Of a DNA stretch of 64,000 nt, positions 9,134 through 18,253 are shown piece by piece; the stretch's first letter is position 1, and the number at the start of each line of letters is the position of its first letter. The DNA is from an uncultured Planktomarina sp. (GTDB taxonomy: Bacteria > Pseudomonadota > Alphaproteobacteria > Rhodobacterales > Rhodobacteraceae): contig CAJJBZ010000005.1 of NCBI GenBank assembly GCA_905182535.1, positions 1 to 64,000 of the forward strand, written 5' to 3'. The notes beneath the pieces are model-generated. The model was not told the origin of the DNA. It saw only the letters and a list, made by a program, of their open reading frames with translations, and did not search any database. A program made the position numbers and the translations under genes.

Positions 9134-11042
9134 ATGGCTAAAGTTATTGGGATTGACCTCGGAACGACAAATAGCTGCGTTTCCATCATGGATGGATCAC
9201 AGCCACGCGTGATCGAAAATGCAGAGGGCGCACGTACAACGCCATCAATCGTTGCGTTTACAGAGGGCGAACGCCTAGTGGGTCAGCCCGCCAAGCGCCA
9301 AGCCGTAACAAATCCAGAAAACACAGTATTTGGCGTAAAGCGCTTGGTCGGTCGCCGGGTTGACGATGCCCATCTGAAAAAAGATATGAAGAACCTGCCG
9401 TTCAACGTCATCAACGGTGGCAATGGTGATGCTTGGGTTGAAGCACAGGGCGACAAATTTTCGCCCTCACAGATTTCTGCGTTCATTCTGCAGAAAATGA
9501 AAGAAACCGCCGAGAGCTATCTTGGTGAAGAAGTGACACAGGCTGTGATCACTGTTCCCGCCTATTTCAACGATGCACAGCGTCAAGCCACCAAAGATGC
9601 CGGCAAGATCGCAGGCCTTGAGGTGTTACGGATTATAAACGAGCCGACAGCTGCGGCTTTAGCTTACGGTCTCGACAAAAAAGAAACTCAAATAATTGCG
9701 GTCTATGACCTTGGCGGCGGCACATTCGATGTCACTGTTCTGGAAATTGACGACGGCTTATTTGAAGTAAAGTCCACTAATGGCGATACATTCCTTGGTG
9801 GTGAAGACTTCGACATGCGTATCGTCAACTATTTGGCCGAAGAGTTCAAAAAAGAGAATGGTGTTGATCTCACTAAAGACAAAATGGCATTACAGCGTCT
9901 GAAGGAAGCTGCTGAAAAAGCAAAAATTGAGCTTTCTTCTTCCAGCCAAACTGAGATCAATCAGCCATTTATCTCAATGGATGGCTCATCAGGCCAGCCT
10001 TTACACTTGGTTGTTAAAATGACTCGGGCAAAATTAGAAAGCCTTGTTGGCGATCTAATCAAAGCTTCGTTGAAGCCTTGCCAAGCCGCATTAAAAGATG
10101 CTGGTCTTGTCTACAAGTGACATCGACGAAATCGTTTTGGTTGGTGGCATGACCCGTATGCCAAAAGTGATTGAAGAGGTGACAAAGTTCTTTGGTAAGG
10201 AGCCAAACAAAGGCGTTAACCCTGATGAAGTTGTGGCTATGGGCGCAGCTATTCAGGCTGGTGTTTTACAGGGTGACGTAAAAGACGTTGTCTTGTTGGA
10301 TATTACGCCGCTGTCTTTAGGTATCGAAACTTTGGGTGGCGTATTCACTCGCTTAATTGATCGCAACACAACAATTCCAACCAAGAAATCACAGGTTTTC
10401 TCAACTGCTGAAGACAATCAAAATGCAGTGACAATTCGAGTGTTCCAGGGCGAACGAGAAATGGCCGCGGATAATAAAATTCTTGGTCAGTTTAACCTAG
10501 AAAGTATACCGCCTGCACCACGCGGCATGCCACAAATCGAAGTTACTTTCGACATTGATGCCAACGGTATCGTAGCAGTTGGTGCATCTGATAAGGGCAC
10601 TGGTAAAGAGCAGAAAATTACCATCCAAGCCTCTGGTGGACTTAGCGATGCTGACATCGAGGCCATGGTAAAAGATGCAGAAGCCAACGCAGATTCTGAT
10701 AAAGACCGCAAGGAGTTGGTTGAGGCCAAAAACCAAGCAGAAAGTCTGATTCATTCCACCGAAAAAGCCATGGAAGAGCATGGTAGCAAGGTCGATCCAA
10801 CTACACTTGAGGCTATTGAACTTGCGATGGCTGCCCTACGAGACGATCTGGAAACAGAGAATGCTGGAAAAATAAAGGCTGGTATCCAGAACGTAACCGA
10901 AGCGGCAATGAAGCTCGGTGAGGCAATTTACAAAACAAGCCAAGAAGCGGAAGCCAATGGCGATGTTGACGAGGGTCCAGTCATGGATGATGATATCCTC
11001 GATGCTGACTTCGAAGATTTGGATGGCGACAAGCGCGGCTAA
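9134..11042 (+). CDS. dnaK: Chaperone DnaK (Hsp70), frameshifted
   Basis: The main Hsp70 chaperone. The N-terminal ATPase domain starts [18 protein letters not shown] and contains the phosphate loop [14 protein letters not shown]. The frame breaks at about 10107: ALKDAGL should continue into [20 protein letters not shown], but an extra base (CTTG for CTG) gives a stop at 10118-10120. The rest (substrate-binding domain from about 10320, acidic tail [18 protein letters not shown]) is intact. About 636 residues when repaired. A single homopolymer-type insertion in an essential gene argues for a sequence error. dnaJ follows after a hairpin. Confidence 0.93.
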
Positions 11043-11062
11043 TGCCAAGCAAGAACCAGTTT

Positions 11063-11095
11063 AAACCGGCCTGCGATATTGCCGGCCGGTTTTTC
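11063..11095 (+). terminator. Hairpin with T-run between dnaK and dnaJ
   Basis: AAACCGGCC (11063-11071) pairs perfectly with GGCCGGTTT (11084-11092), with a 12-nt loop, followed by a T-rich tract. It lies between the dnaK stop and the dnaJ start and would act as a partial terminator that keeps DnaJ below DnaK, or protect the dnaK 3' end. Confidence 0.75.
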
Positions 11096-11117
11096 TGTTT
11101 CAAAGGAGACAATCCAT

Positions 11118-12257
11118 ATGTCAAAACGTGATTATTACGAAACACTTGGGATCGCCAAGGGTGCTAATGCAGATGAGATCAAAAAAGCCTATCGTCGCAA
11201 GGCGAAAGAGCTGCATCCCGACCGAAATGCTGATAACCCAGCTTCTGAAGGCCTCTTTAAAGAGGCTAATGAGGCCTATGAGGTTTTAAAGGATAACGAT
11301 AAGAAAGCAGCCTACGATCGCTACGGTCACGCAGCCTTTGAAGGCGGTGGCGGCGGCGGTGGAAGACCTGGTGGGCAAGGCGATTTCTCCAGTGCATTTT
11401 CAGATGTGTTCGATGACCTCTTCGGAGGAGTAGGCGGGCGCGGCGGTGGTGGGCGTCAACGCGCCACACGTGGATCCGATCTAAGATACAATATGAGCGT
11501 AACTTTAGAAGAATCTTTTTCAGGTCTGCATAAAACAATAAGTGTCCCAACGGCTGTGTCTTGCACAATATGCGAGGGTTCAGGTGCCGCAGTGGGTAGC
11601 CAACCCGCAACCTGTGGAACGTGTGCGGGCATGGGAAAAGTCCGAGCACAACAGGGCTTCTTCACTGTTGAACGCGCATGCCCCACCTGTTCCGGTGCAG
11701 GCCAAGTAATAAAGAATCCATGCTCCAGCTGTCGAGGGGCGGGTCGCGTCGAAAAAGATCGTGCGTTGTCCGTTAACATCCCCCCTGGCGTTGAAACTGG
11801 TACGCGTATCCGCTTGTCTGGAGAAGGCGAGGCTGGCTCACGTGGTGGCCCACAGGGCGATCTCTATATCTTTATTGAAATGGACGATCACACGATTTTT
11901 GAGCGTGAGGGCACTAATCTATTTTGTAATATTCCTGTATCGATGACATCTGCGGCTATGGGTGGAGATATTGAGGTGCCAAATATAGACGGTGGCCGTA
12001 GCCGGGTTAAAATTCCTGCAGGCAGTCAATCTGGCCGTCAAATGCGCCTACGATCTAAAGGTATGCCCGCCGTCCGGGGTGGTGCTTTAGGTGATATGTT
12101 CATTGAGCTTCAGGTGGAAACACCAGTAAACCTCACCAGTCGTCAGAAAGAGCTATTGAAAGAGTTTGAAGAGCTGTCCCCCAACAACAGTCCAGAAAGC
12201 CAAGGTTTTTTCAATAAGGTCAAAGGGTTTTGGGATGGCGTGAAGGGCCGTGATTGA
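11118..12257 (+). CDS. dnaJ: Co-chaperone DnaJ (Hsp40)
   Basis: 379 residues with all parts of a type I DnaJ: J-domain with HPD (KELHPDRNADNP), a Gly-rich linker (about residues 75-110), four CxxCxGxG zinc repeats (CTICEGSG, CGTCAGMG, CPTCSGAG, CSSCRGAG) and C-terminal substrate-binding domains. It stimulates DnaK ATP hydrolysis and delivers clients. ATG at 11118 has AAAGGAGA at good spacing; a longer upstream frame is part of the hairpin region and was not used. Confidence 0.95.
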   Translation: MSKRDYYETLGIAKGANADEIKKAYRRKAKELHPDRNADNPASEGLFKEANEAYEVLKDNDKKAAYDRYGHAAFEGGGGGGGRPGGQGDFSSAFSDVFDDLFGGVGGRGGGGRQRATRGSDLRYNMSVTLEESFSGLHKTISVPTAVSCTICEGSGAAVGSQPATCGTCAGMGKVRAQQGFFTVERACPTCSGAGQVIKNPCSSCRGAGRVEKDRALSVNIPPGVETGTRIRLSGEGEAGSRGGPQGDLYIFIEMDDHTIFEREGTNLFCNIPVSMTSAAMGGDIEVPNIDGGRSRVKIPAGSQSGRQMRLRSKGMPAVRGGALGDMFIELQVETPVNLTSRQKELLKEFEELSPNNSPESQGFFNKVKGFWDGVKGRD

Positions 12258-12355
12258 AGATACCAGCTAGCGGTTGGGCCATCAATGGGTCCAAGCCCCG
12301 CCACTCTGTAGCAACTGAGTTTTCTCTCGCTTATGAAACTACACGCTCTCAATAA

Positions 12356-13783
12356 CTAAACGATGGGGTCAATTGGCCCTAATGGCCCGCCAACATTCAT
12401 CTCAACACGACGCGCAGCGGCCAAAAGTGCAGCCTCACCGCGCGGCTTTCCAATCAACTGCAGCCCAACAGGTAAACCTCGAGGCCCCAGTCCCACAGGG
12501 ACGGATATAGCTGGCAAGCCTGTAGTTGTGGCCAAAAATGCGAATCGCAGCCAATCCATATAACCAGACAACTTAACGCCACCAATCTCACCCACCCATT
12601 CCTCAGAAACAGAACGCGGCATGCAACCTACCGTAGGACAGGCCAAGACATCAAATTTCTCAAATAAGGCCAGCATACGGTTAAACAGGATAGAACGATC
12701 AAGATTTGCATCCACAATATCATCAACAGTCAAAGATTGGCCAAATGCAGTATTTTGCGCCAGCGTATATTTGAAGTGCTGCTGGATGTCTTGTGATAGG
12801 CGCTTGGCATTTGTGGCCCACATCAGTCCCCGCAAACTGTGGTAAGTACGTTCTAGGGTAGAAAGGTCTGGACAGGCCTCCTCAACATTGACCCCATCTC
12901 TTTGCAATTGGCTCAGCACGCCCCGCAAATGCAAATCAACCTCTGCATCTACCTGACCAAAACCCCCCAAATCAGGTGCAAAAGCTATCGTAAGCTCACC
13001 CTCAAAACGAACTACAGCCTCATGATATGATGTGCTGGGCCCTGGGTAGGAAATCGGAAGGCGCGGATCAAATCCAGACATCGCATCCAAAAATAAGGCA
13101 CAATCTGTAACTGATCGAGCCATTGGTCCCTGCACACCTTCAATCATAAATGCGTTATCTTTGCCAGGACCGCCCGCAATACCAGGGCTGGGACGAAGTC
13201 CAACAACACCACAATATGCCGCTGGGGTACGAAGGCTACCGCCGTGGTCAGAGCCATGACTTAACCAAATCTCACCCGTGGCCAGAGACGCAGCGGCTCC
13301 ACCAGATGAGCCACCTGCATTTAGGCTGGTATCCCATGGATTCAGAGTACTGCCAAACACATCATTGAATGTATTGCCTCCAGCACCAAATTCTGGAGTG
13401 TTAGTCTTGCCCAAAACCACACCCCCACGGGCTTCCAACTGCTCCACCAAAGGATCACTGTCTTCTGGAATAAAGTCGGCAAGGCCTTTAGTTCCATATG
13501 TTGTAAGCACACCGGCTACTGCATTCAGGTCCTTAATCGAAATTGGTAGGCCGGCTAACCAACCAGCGTGGCCTACCTCACGAGGGTTCAAAACAGCTCC
13601 TCGAGCCCGCGCCTCACACAGTGTTGGCGTAGCATTGATCACAGGGCCTGTTTTAGAGATCCGCTGAGTAGCAGCGTCCAAGAGGTCAGCTGATGATACG
13701 TCTCCAGCCTTCAGCATTGCAACAACTTGATGAGCCTCCAGCCCACACAATTCTGGGCCAGAGAAATTTAGCTTGGTGTTCAT
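12356..13783 (-). CDS. Amidase-signature family hydrolase
   Basis: About 475 residues of the amidase-signature (AS) family. The Ser-cisSer-Lys triad is visible: Lys in SIKDLNAV, cis-Ser in the GGSSGGAAA loop, and the nucleophile in HGGSLRTPAA. The usual GSDMGGS is GSDHGGS here. It hydrolyses an unknown amide; the gene is alone and not next to gatB or gatC, so it is unlikely to be the GatA tRNA amidotransferase subunit. Start taken at ATG 13783 (MNTKLNFSG); another ATG at 13792 would add three residues. Confidence 0.85.
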   Translation of the reverse strand: MNTKLNFSGPELCGLEAHQVVAMLKAGDVSSADLLDAATQRISKTGPVINATPTLCEARARGAVLNPREVGHAGWLAGLPISIKDLNAVAGVLTTYGTKGLADFIPEDSDPLVEQLEARGGVVLGKTNTPEFGAGGNTFNDVFGSTLNPWDTSLNAGGSSGGAAASLATGEIWLSHGSDHGGSLRTPAAYCGVVGLRPSPGIAGGPGKDNAFMIEGVQGPMARSVTDCALFLDAMSGFDPRLPISYPGPSTSYHEAVVRFEGELTIAFAPDLGGFGQVDAEVDLHLRGVLSQLQRDGVNVEEACPDLSTLERTYHSLRGLMWATNAKRLSQDIQQHFKYTLAQNTAFGQSLTVDDIVDANLDRSILFNRMLALFEKFDVLACPTVGCMPRSVSEEWVGEIGGVKLSGYMDWLRFAFLATTTGLPAISVPVGLGPRGLPVGLQLIGKPRGEAALLAAARRVEMNVGGPLGPIDPIV

Positions 13784-13870
13784 GGCGATCACTTATGATT
13801 TCTTAGATTTATAACCTGCATGACGGTCAACAGTCAGTCAAGCAGCGCGTCACTGCTTCTTAACCCTCAC

Positions 13871-14287
13871 CTAACCAATCAACCGCGGTGCCAAGGCCGT
13901 CAGATCATGCCCCGCCATTTTAGCAGCACGCAATATCTCGTCAACGGGACGGCCGGCCTGTGCCTGATTTAAAGCCCAAAGCCTTGTTGCGCGTGCACCA
14001 CTGTGGCAATAAGCAAAGCTCGGTGCCAGGCTGTGCTGCAAAATGCGGCCAAATTCAGCCACCTGTTCGTCAGTGATTTGGCCAGGAATGATCGGCAGGT
14101 AGTGTGCCTTAACATTCAGTTCTTTTGCTTCTTCCGCGATATGGGAAAAATCCGTTTGATCTGCTCCTTCGCCATCAGGCCGAAAGCACACTACGGTCTT
14201 AATTCCCACAATTTAAAAATCTTCAAAATCTTCAATTTCAATTTGTGGCCCAACATAAAAATTGTTGGCAAGCTTGATCATAGACAT
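13871..14287 (-). CDS. DUF442 (TIGR01244) phosphatase-like protein with in-frame stop
   Basis: A dual-specificity-phosphatase-like domain with the C(X)5R-type signature in YCHSGARATRLWAL. This domain is found fused to, or next to, persulfide dioxygenases (Blh) and is here the last gene of the persulfide cluster. Homology starts at ATG 14287 (MSMIKLANNFYVGPQIEIED, with AAAGGAT upstream), but a TAA at 14213-14215 interrupts it. The sequence GATTTTTAAATTG would read through if it were GATTTTAAAATTG (one T fewer, one A more), so a compensated pair of homopolymer errors is likely. Intact part alone: 13871-14209. Confidence 0.72.
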
Positions 14288-14350
14288 GGCATATCCTTTT
14301 GCAGGCAATGTTGCCCCAACATTATTATTTTTTGTTAGGATTATATCGCC

Positions 14351-15235
14351 CTAAAGGGCGTTGATCGGTACCCTTAGGCTGGAGCGGCCATTGGAATCTG
14401 TGGGCACTTCACCCGCACGCATATTAATTTGCAGCGCAGGAATAATCAGCTTTGGCATGGCGAGGGTTGCGTCACGCTCATTACGCAGCTTTACAAAGCC
14501 CTCACGTGTAGCACCATTGCCAACATGGATGTTATACGCCCGTTCGTCAGCCACAGTCGTTTCCCACTGAATATCACGACCATTGGGTCCGTAATCATGA
14601 CACATGTATAAGCGGGTTTCATCTGGAAGGCTCAAAACTTTTTGAATCGAATCAAACAAAGTACCTGCATCACCACCAGGGAAATCGGCCCGAGCAGATC
14701 CGCCATCTGGCATGAACAATGTATCACCAACAAAAGCCACATCACCCATTATATGAACCATGCAGGCCGGAGTGTGGCCAGGAGTTGCAATCACATTGGC
14801 ATGCAATGTGCCAACCTGGTAGCTGTCACCATCTTCAAACAGCGCGTCAAACTGTGAGCCATCTCGCTGAAATTCAGTGCCTTCATTAAAGATTTTTCCA
14901 AAGGTATTCTGCACATCAATAATCTTATTGCTAATGCCAATTTTACCACCCAGTTTCTCCTGAAGATAGGGGGCCGCAGACAGATGATCAGCATGGACAT
15001 GGGTTTCGATAATCCACTGTAAGTCGAGACCACGTTCTCTGATGGTCTGAATGATACTATCGGCACTTTCGAAGGTAATCCGCCCTGCTGCATAGTCCAT
15101 GTTCATGACAGAATCTATGACCGCACAAGCGTTGCCGTCTGGGTCTTTCACAATATAGCTAATCGTGTTTGTTGGCGCGTCAAAGGATGCTATTACTTCA
15201 GGCTGTGGTGCGATATTCAAAGCTGAGACTAACAT
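14351..15235 (-). CDS. Persulfide dioxygenase-type metallo-beta-lactamase-fold protein
   Basis: 294 residues of the MBL fold with the THVHADHLSAA metal motif, a second His in ATPGHTPACMV, an Asp in FVGDTLFMPDGG and a late His in YMCHDYGPNG. These fit ETHE1/Blh enzymes that oxidise glutathione persulfide to sulfite with a single Fe(II). The insert DGGSARADFPGG is typical of that group. It lies downstream of two YeeE/YedE membrane proteins and is co-oriented with them, under the nearby BigR-type repressor. Function is inferred from family and context. Confidence 0.85.
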   Translation of the reverse strand: MLVSALNIAPQPEVIASFDAPTNTISYIVKDPDGNACAVIDSVMNMDYAAGRITFESADSIIQTIRERGLDLQWIIETHVHADHLSAAPYLQEKLGGKIGISNKIIDVQNTFGKIFNEGTEFQRDGSQFDALFEDGDSYQVGTLHANVIATPGHTPACMVHIMGDVAFVGDTLFMPDGGSARADFPGGDAGTLFDSIQKVLSLPDETRLYMCHDYGPNGRDIQWETTVADERAYNIHVGNGATREGFVKLRNERDATLAMPKLIIPALQINMRAGEVPTDSNGRSSLRVPINAL

Positions 15236-15244
15236 AACCTATCC

Positions 15245-15700
15245 TTACAATTGTGACATTTTTCCGGCTAAGTCCCCAACGCAGCGATCCCGCCATATGA
15301 TGAAGTACTTTGCAGCAGCCATCCCGATCAACATCGCGACAATAAAAACAATAGTTCCTTGGGCGGCCATTGGTACAGCCGTGACTGCTGGGCCCGGACA
15401 AAACCCACTGATCCCCCAGCCCACACCAAATATGGCGGCGCCTGAAACAAGGCGCACATCACAGTCGGTGCGTGTTGGCAGGTGGAACATGTCGTGGAAA
15501 AACGGATTTGCTCGTCGTGTAACAAGCCAAAATCCTGGCATCGTGACAGCAATCGCACCCCCCATGACAAAGGAAAGGCTTGGGTCCCAAGTGCCAAAAA
15601 AATCTAAGAAATTTTGAACTTTGGCGGGGTTGGCCATGCCAGACAGAATGAGTCCGGTGCCAAACATTAGGCCCGCAATTAGGGTTACGAGGTTTTTCAT
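15245..15700 (-). CDS. YeeE/YedE (DUF6691) family membrane protein, second subunit
   Basis: About 150 residues with four hydrophobic segments and a cysteine-containing motif GWGISGFCPGPAVT that matches the conserved transport motif of YeeE/YedE proteins, which move reduced sulfur species. Start at ATG 15700 (MKNLVTLIAG), preceded by TTGGAG; the upstream ATG at 15715 lacks this and overlaps the previous gene. Works as a half with the protein at 15705-16151 (PmpA/PmpB-like pair). Confidence 0.8.
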   Translation of the reverse strand: MKNLVTLIAGLMFGTGLILSGMANPAKVQNFLDFFGTWDPSLSFVMGGAIAVTMPGFWLVTRRANPFFHDMFHLPTRTDCDVRLVSGAAIFGVGWGISGFCPGPAVTAVPMAAQGTIVFIVAMLIGMAAAKYFIIWRDRCVGDLAGKMSQL

Positions 15701-15704
15701 AATC

Positions 15705-16151
15705 TTATGCTCCAATTACGTGGCGAAGCAGCAGGACTGCAATGAATGCTGAGCTCATAAAGGTGACGGTGGCCACGATGGAGCGACCCGACAGTCTTGA
15801 TATACCGCAAACCCCGTGGCCACTGGTGCATCCATTGCCAAGAACAGAGCCAAACCCAACGAGAATACCTGCTGCCCCCAAAAGTGGGAGGTTGTCAGAA
15901 ACAGTCTGTACAAGAGATTGGCCATTCACCATGATCCAAATCGGTGCCGAAACCAAAAGACCTATCACGAAGAAAAGGCCCTGCAACAGCCCGGGCGCAG
16001 CAGCACTTGGTGGCAATATGCGAGATATGATACCACTAATCCCAGCGATCCGCCCATTGGTTGCCATCAACAAAACAGTGGATGCGCCAATAAGACCTCC
16101 ACCAAGAAGTGATAGAATCGGTGTGAACTCGGTTTCCATAGTTGGCCCCAT
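15705..16151 (-). CDS. YeeE/YedE family membrane protein, first subunit
   Basis: 148 residues, multi-pass membrane protein with the motif LVGFGSVLGNGCTSGHGVCG, the hallmark of the N-terminal half of YeeE-type thiosulfate or sulfur importers. First gene of the leftward persulfide operon, starting just downstream of an AT-rich palindrome. The ATG at 16151 is used; ATG 16139 (METEFTP) is an alternative. The next gene begins 5 bp before this one ends, so they are coupled. Confidence 0.8.
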   Translation of the reverse strand: MGPTMETEFTPILSLLGGGLIGASTVLLMATNGRIAGISGIISRILPPSAAAPGLLQGLFFVIGLLVSAPIWIMVNGQSLVQTVSDNLPLLGAAGILVGFGSVLGNGCTSGHGVCGISRLSGRSIVATVTFMSSAFIAVLLLRHVIGA

Positions 16152-16162
16152 TGTTATGCCGT

Positions 16163-16203
16163 TATATTGTGATCATAGTATATAAGTGATTATTAATATA
16201 CAA
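16163..16203. promoter_or_regulatory. Putative BigR/SqrR operator at the persulfide operon
   Basis: An AT-rich stretch with the inverted repeat GTATAT (16178-16183) and ATATAC (16196-16201), 12 bp apart, lies 12-52 bp upstream of the first YeeE-like gene. BigR-type ArsR repressors bind AT-rich imperfect palindromes at the promoters they share with such operons, and the bigR-type gene is 250 bp away in the opposite direction. Operator role is inference. Confidence 0.5.
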
Positions 16204-16453
16204 TGGGAGGGTTTAGAACAGATGTTAAAACTTAACAATCTGGTATGAATTCTGTTTATTAGTTTCAATTTAGTCATTTTGTACTAAACTCGTTTTCTAC
16301 ATTTTTCGCATGAGATCTCATAGATGATGGCAGATCAACTATCGCACAACGCAAGTTTGAAGTCGCCATTGCAGCCACAAGCCTGAGCAATGTCGTGATA
16401 GTGGTATTAAAAATTCTTGAACAAATCTTTAATTTTGAATACGGCTGGTCGCC
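16204..16453. other. Divergent intergenic region of the persulfide locus
   Basis: About 250 bp between the operator-like palindrome and the ArsR-type regulator. AT-rich, with only a short 62-codon minus-strand frame of unlikely composition. It presumably carries the promoter of the regulator gene. Confidence 0.4.
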
Positions 16454-16783
16454 ATGGGTCAAATAGATGTCAGAAAATTGGACTTAGGACAGCTTGAGGA
16501 GCAAATTTCTGAAGCGGCAAAGCTAATGGAAATGATGTCACACCCAGCTCGGTTAAGAATTTTATGCATGATGCTAGCCGGCGAAAAGAGCGTTCAAAAA
16601 TTAGCTGCCGACGCTGGCCTTTCGCAACCAGCCATGTCGCATCACCTCAAAAAGCTGCGCGATTCAAATTTGGTTATTACGCGCCGTGACAAGCAAAAAA
16701 TCTTTTATGCACTTAAGGGTGAACATGTTGCTGCCATTCTGGAAGTTCTGCACCACCTCTATTGTAGTGACCTTATCCTTTAG
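16454..16783 (+). CDS. bigR: ArsR-family persulfide-sensing repressor (BigR/SqrR type)
   Basis: 109 residues, a winged-helix ArsR-family repressor (helix-turn-helix in KLAADAGLSQPAMSHHLKKL). It has just two cysteines, Cys38 in RLRILCMML and Cys104 in HHLYCS, 66 residues apart. That is the spacing of the reactive pair in SqrR/BigR, which form a tetrasulfide link with persulfide and release DNA. Divergent from the YeeE/YedE-dioxygenase genes, so it very likely controls them. Its last 11 bp overlap the convergent 3' end of hemY. Confidence 0.88.
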   Translation: MGQIDVRKLDLGQLEEQISEAAKLMEMMSHPARLRILCMMLAGEKSVQKLAADAGLSQPAMSHHLKKLRDSNLVITRRDKQKIFYALKGEHVAAILEVLHHLYCSDLIL

Positions 16784-18246
16784 GTTCTTGCTCGGCGTCT
16801 ATGCCATCAATCACATCCAGAACCTCGACCTCTGCGGCCGGCACCACAATCGTTGCATCTGAAGCGGCCGGAGACATATTCCCCACGATTAGCGGCAACA
16901 TCTGCGAGCTTACTGCCTCAGATCGAGGCGGGCGCTTCCAGTCAATGCTGTCAATCGCTTCACAGCTTAGGCACATCGGCTCCCAATCTTGATGAACATC
17001 GCCACAATTATCACAGATCCACTGAGGATCGCGTTGCGCCGAAATAGCCTGTGTCAGCAATTGACGTACGGATTGGTCGTCGGCCCAATCACCACGCTCT
17101 ATGGCCGCCAAAATTGTTAGAGACCGCATTGTAGGATCGGAGGTCGCAAGGTCACCGAGCGCCAAACGCGCGGCTTGATAATTGCCTGCCCCAATATTCA
17201 GCTCTGCCAATAACATTTTAGTTTCTGGATGTGCAGGTGCAGAATTCGTGAGGACAGTGAATCGTTTCAGCCGGTCGCTGGCAGATTCATCTGGCACAAT
17301 CGCCGCAAACCCGGCCGCTAGTTCCGGGTGTGGCCCCAGCAGCCATGCCGCCCGCAGAGCTTTTTTAGCCAGCTTTGGCTTATCTTGCTCGAGATAGCCC
17401 CGCGCCACCAAAAGAGCCGCTGGTACCAAGCGTAGGTGACAAGCGATTTGCCTCCACCGCAAGCTTATGCGCCGCCTCAAGTTTGCCCTCCCCACGAAGT
17501 TCCTGCGCTTGTGACAGGGCAAAAACCCCATCGCGGCGCTTGTATACGTCCCGTGGCAAGGCGCCATGTTTTAACTTGGCGTTCAACGTTGTGCGAACAC
17601 CCTGCCAATCCTCTTGGCTGGCCTGTAACTTTAGCAAGGCATCTTGGGTTTCTAAGTGTTTGGGCTTCAAAGCAAAGGCGTGCTCAGCCAGCTTCAAAGC
17701 GGTATCGGTTTCGCCAGCTTGAAGGCTTTGCTGCAACAGGCCGTGAACACCTACAAAACGCGTCTTTGGATCCTGTAAAAGTTTTTTGAAAGTTGCTTTT
17801 GCAGTGGCTGCGTCCCCATTTGCGACAGCGGCCTGCGCTACAACCAAATTAGTTAAATCTGGCCGATTAAGTAAGCGATCCGCCTTCTTGGCTTTTGTCA
17901 TCGCCTCACGACCGTCCCCACTGGCCAACGCCACGAGCCCATCAGAAAGGGCCTCAAATCCCCGCCTCTCTCGATTGTGATCAAAATACCGAGACAAAGC
18001 TGTTTCATCGCCATTGATGAACCGCAACAGAGCAATCAAAAGACCAATGAGTTTCAAAAAAAACCATACAGCCACGATCAAAAATAAAATTAATATGGCC
18101 GCCTGAAGCGGTCCAAAGGACAGCTCAAGCCCCGCATATTGGACAGTAACGCCACCTTGGGCTTCCATCAGCATCTCTGTTCCAAGGGTAACCGCTGTCA
18201 CTAAGAACACAAAACTTAAAATTTTGATCAGGGACCAGAGCATCAT
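16773..18246 (-). CDS. hemY: HemY-like heme-biosynthesis membrane protein (frameshifted)
   Basis: Bacterial HemY of the TPR type: two N-terminal transmembrane segments (about residues 5-25 and 45-70) and TPR-like helices after. It ends with a zinc-ribbon-like element, ICDNCGDVHQDWEPMCLSC, usual in Rhodobacterales. The frame changes at about 17433: LAVEANRLSP should run on as RLVPAALLVARGYLEQ, and one extra base (CCTACGC for CCTCGC) throws it off. The remaining part (to 16773) is intact, giving about 490 residues. It follows the Orf52 and hemD genes in the same direction. Its exact role in heme synthesis is unsettled. Confidence 0.85.
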
Positions 18247-18253
18247 ATATTCC

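Noticed and set aside
16274-16462. Minus-strand 62-codon frame beside bigR
   Set aside because: No recognisable motif, overlaps the regulator start, and sits in the promoter region.
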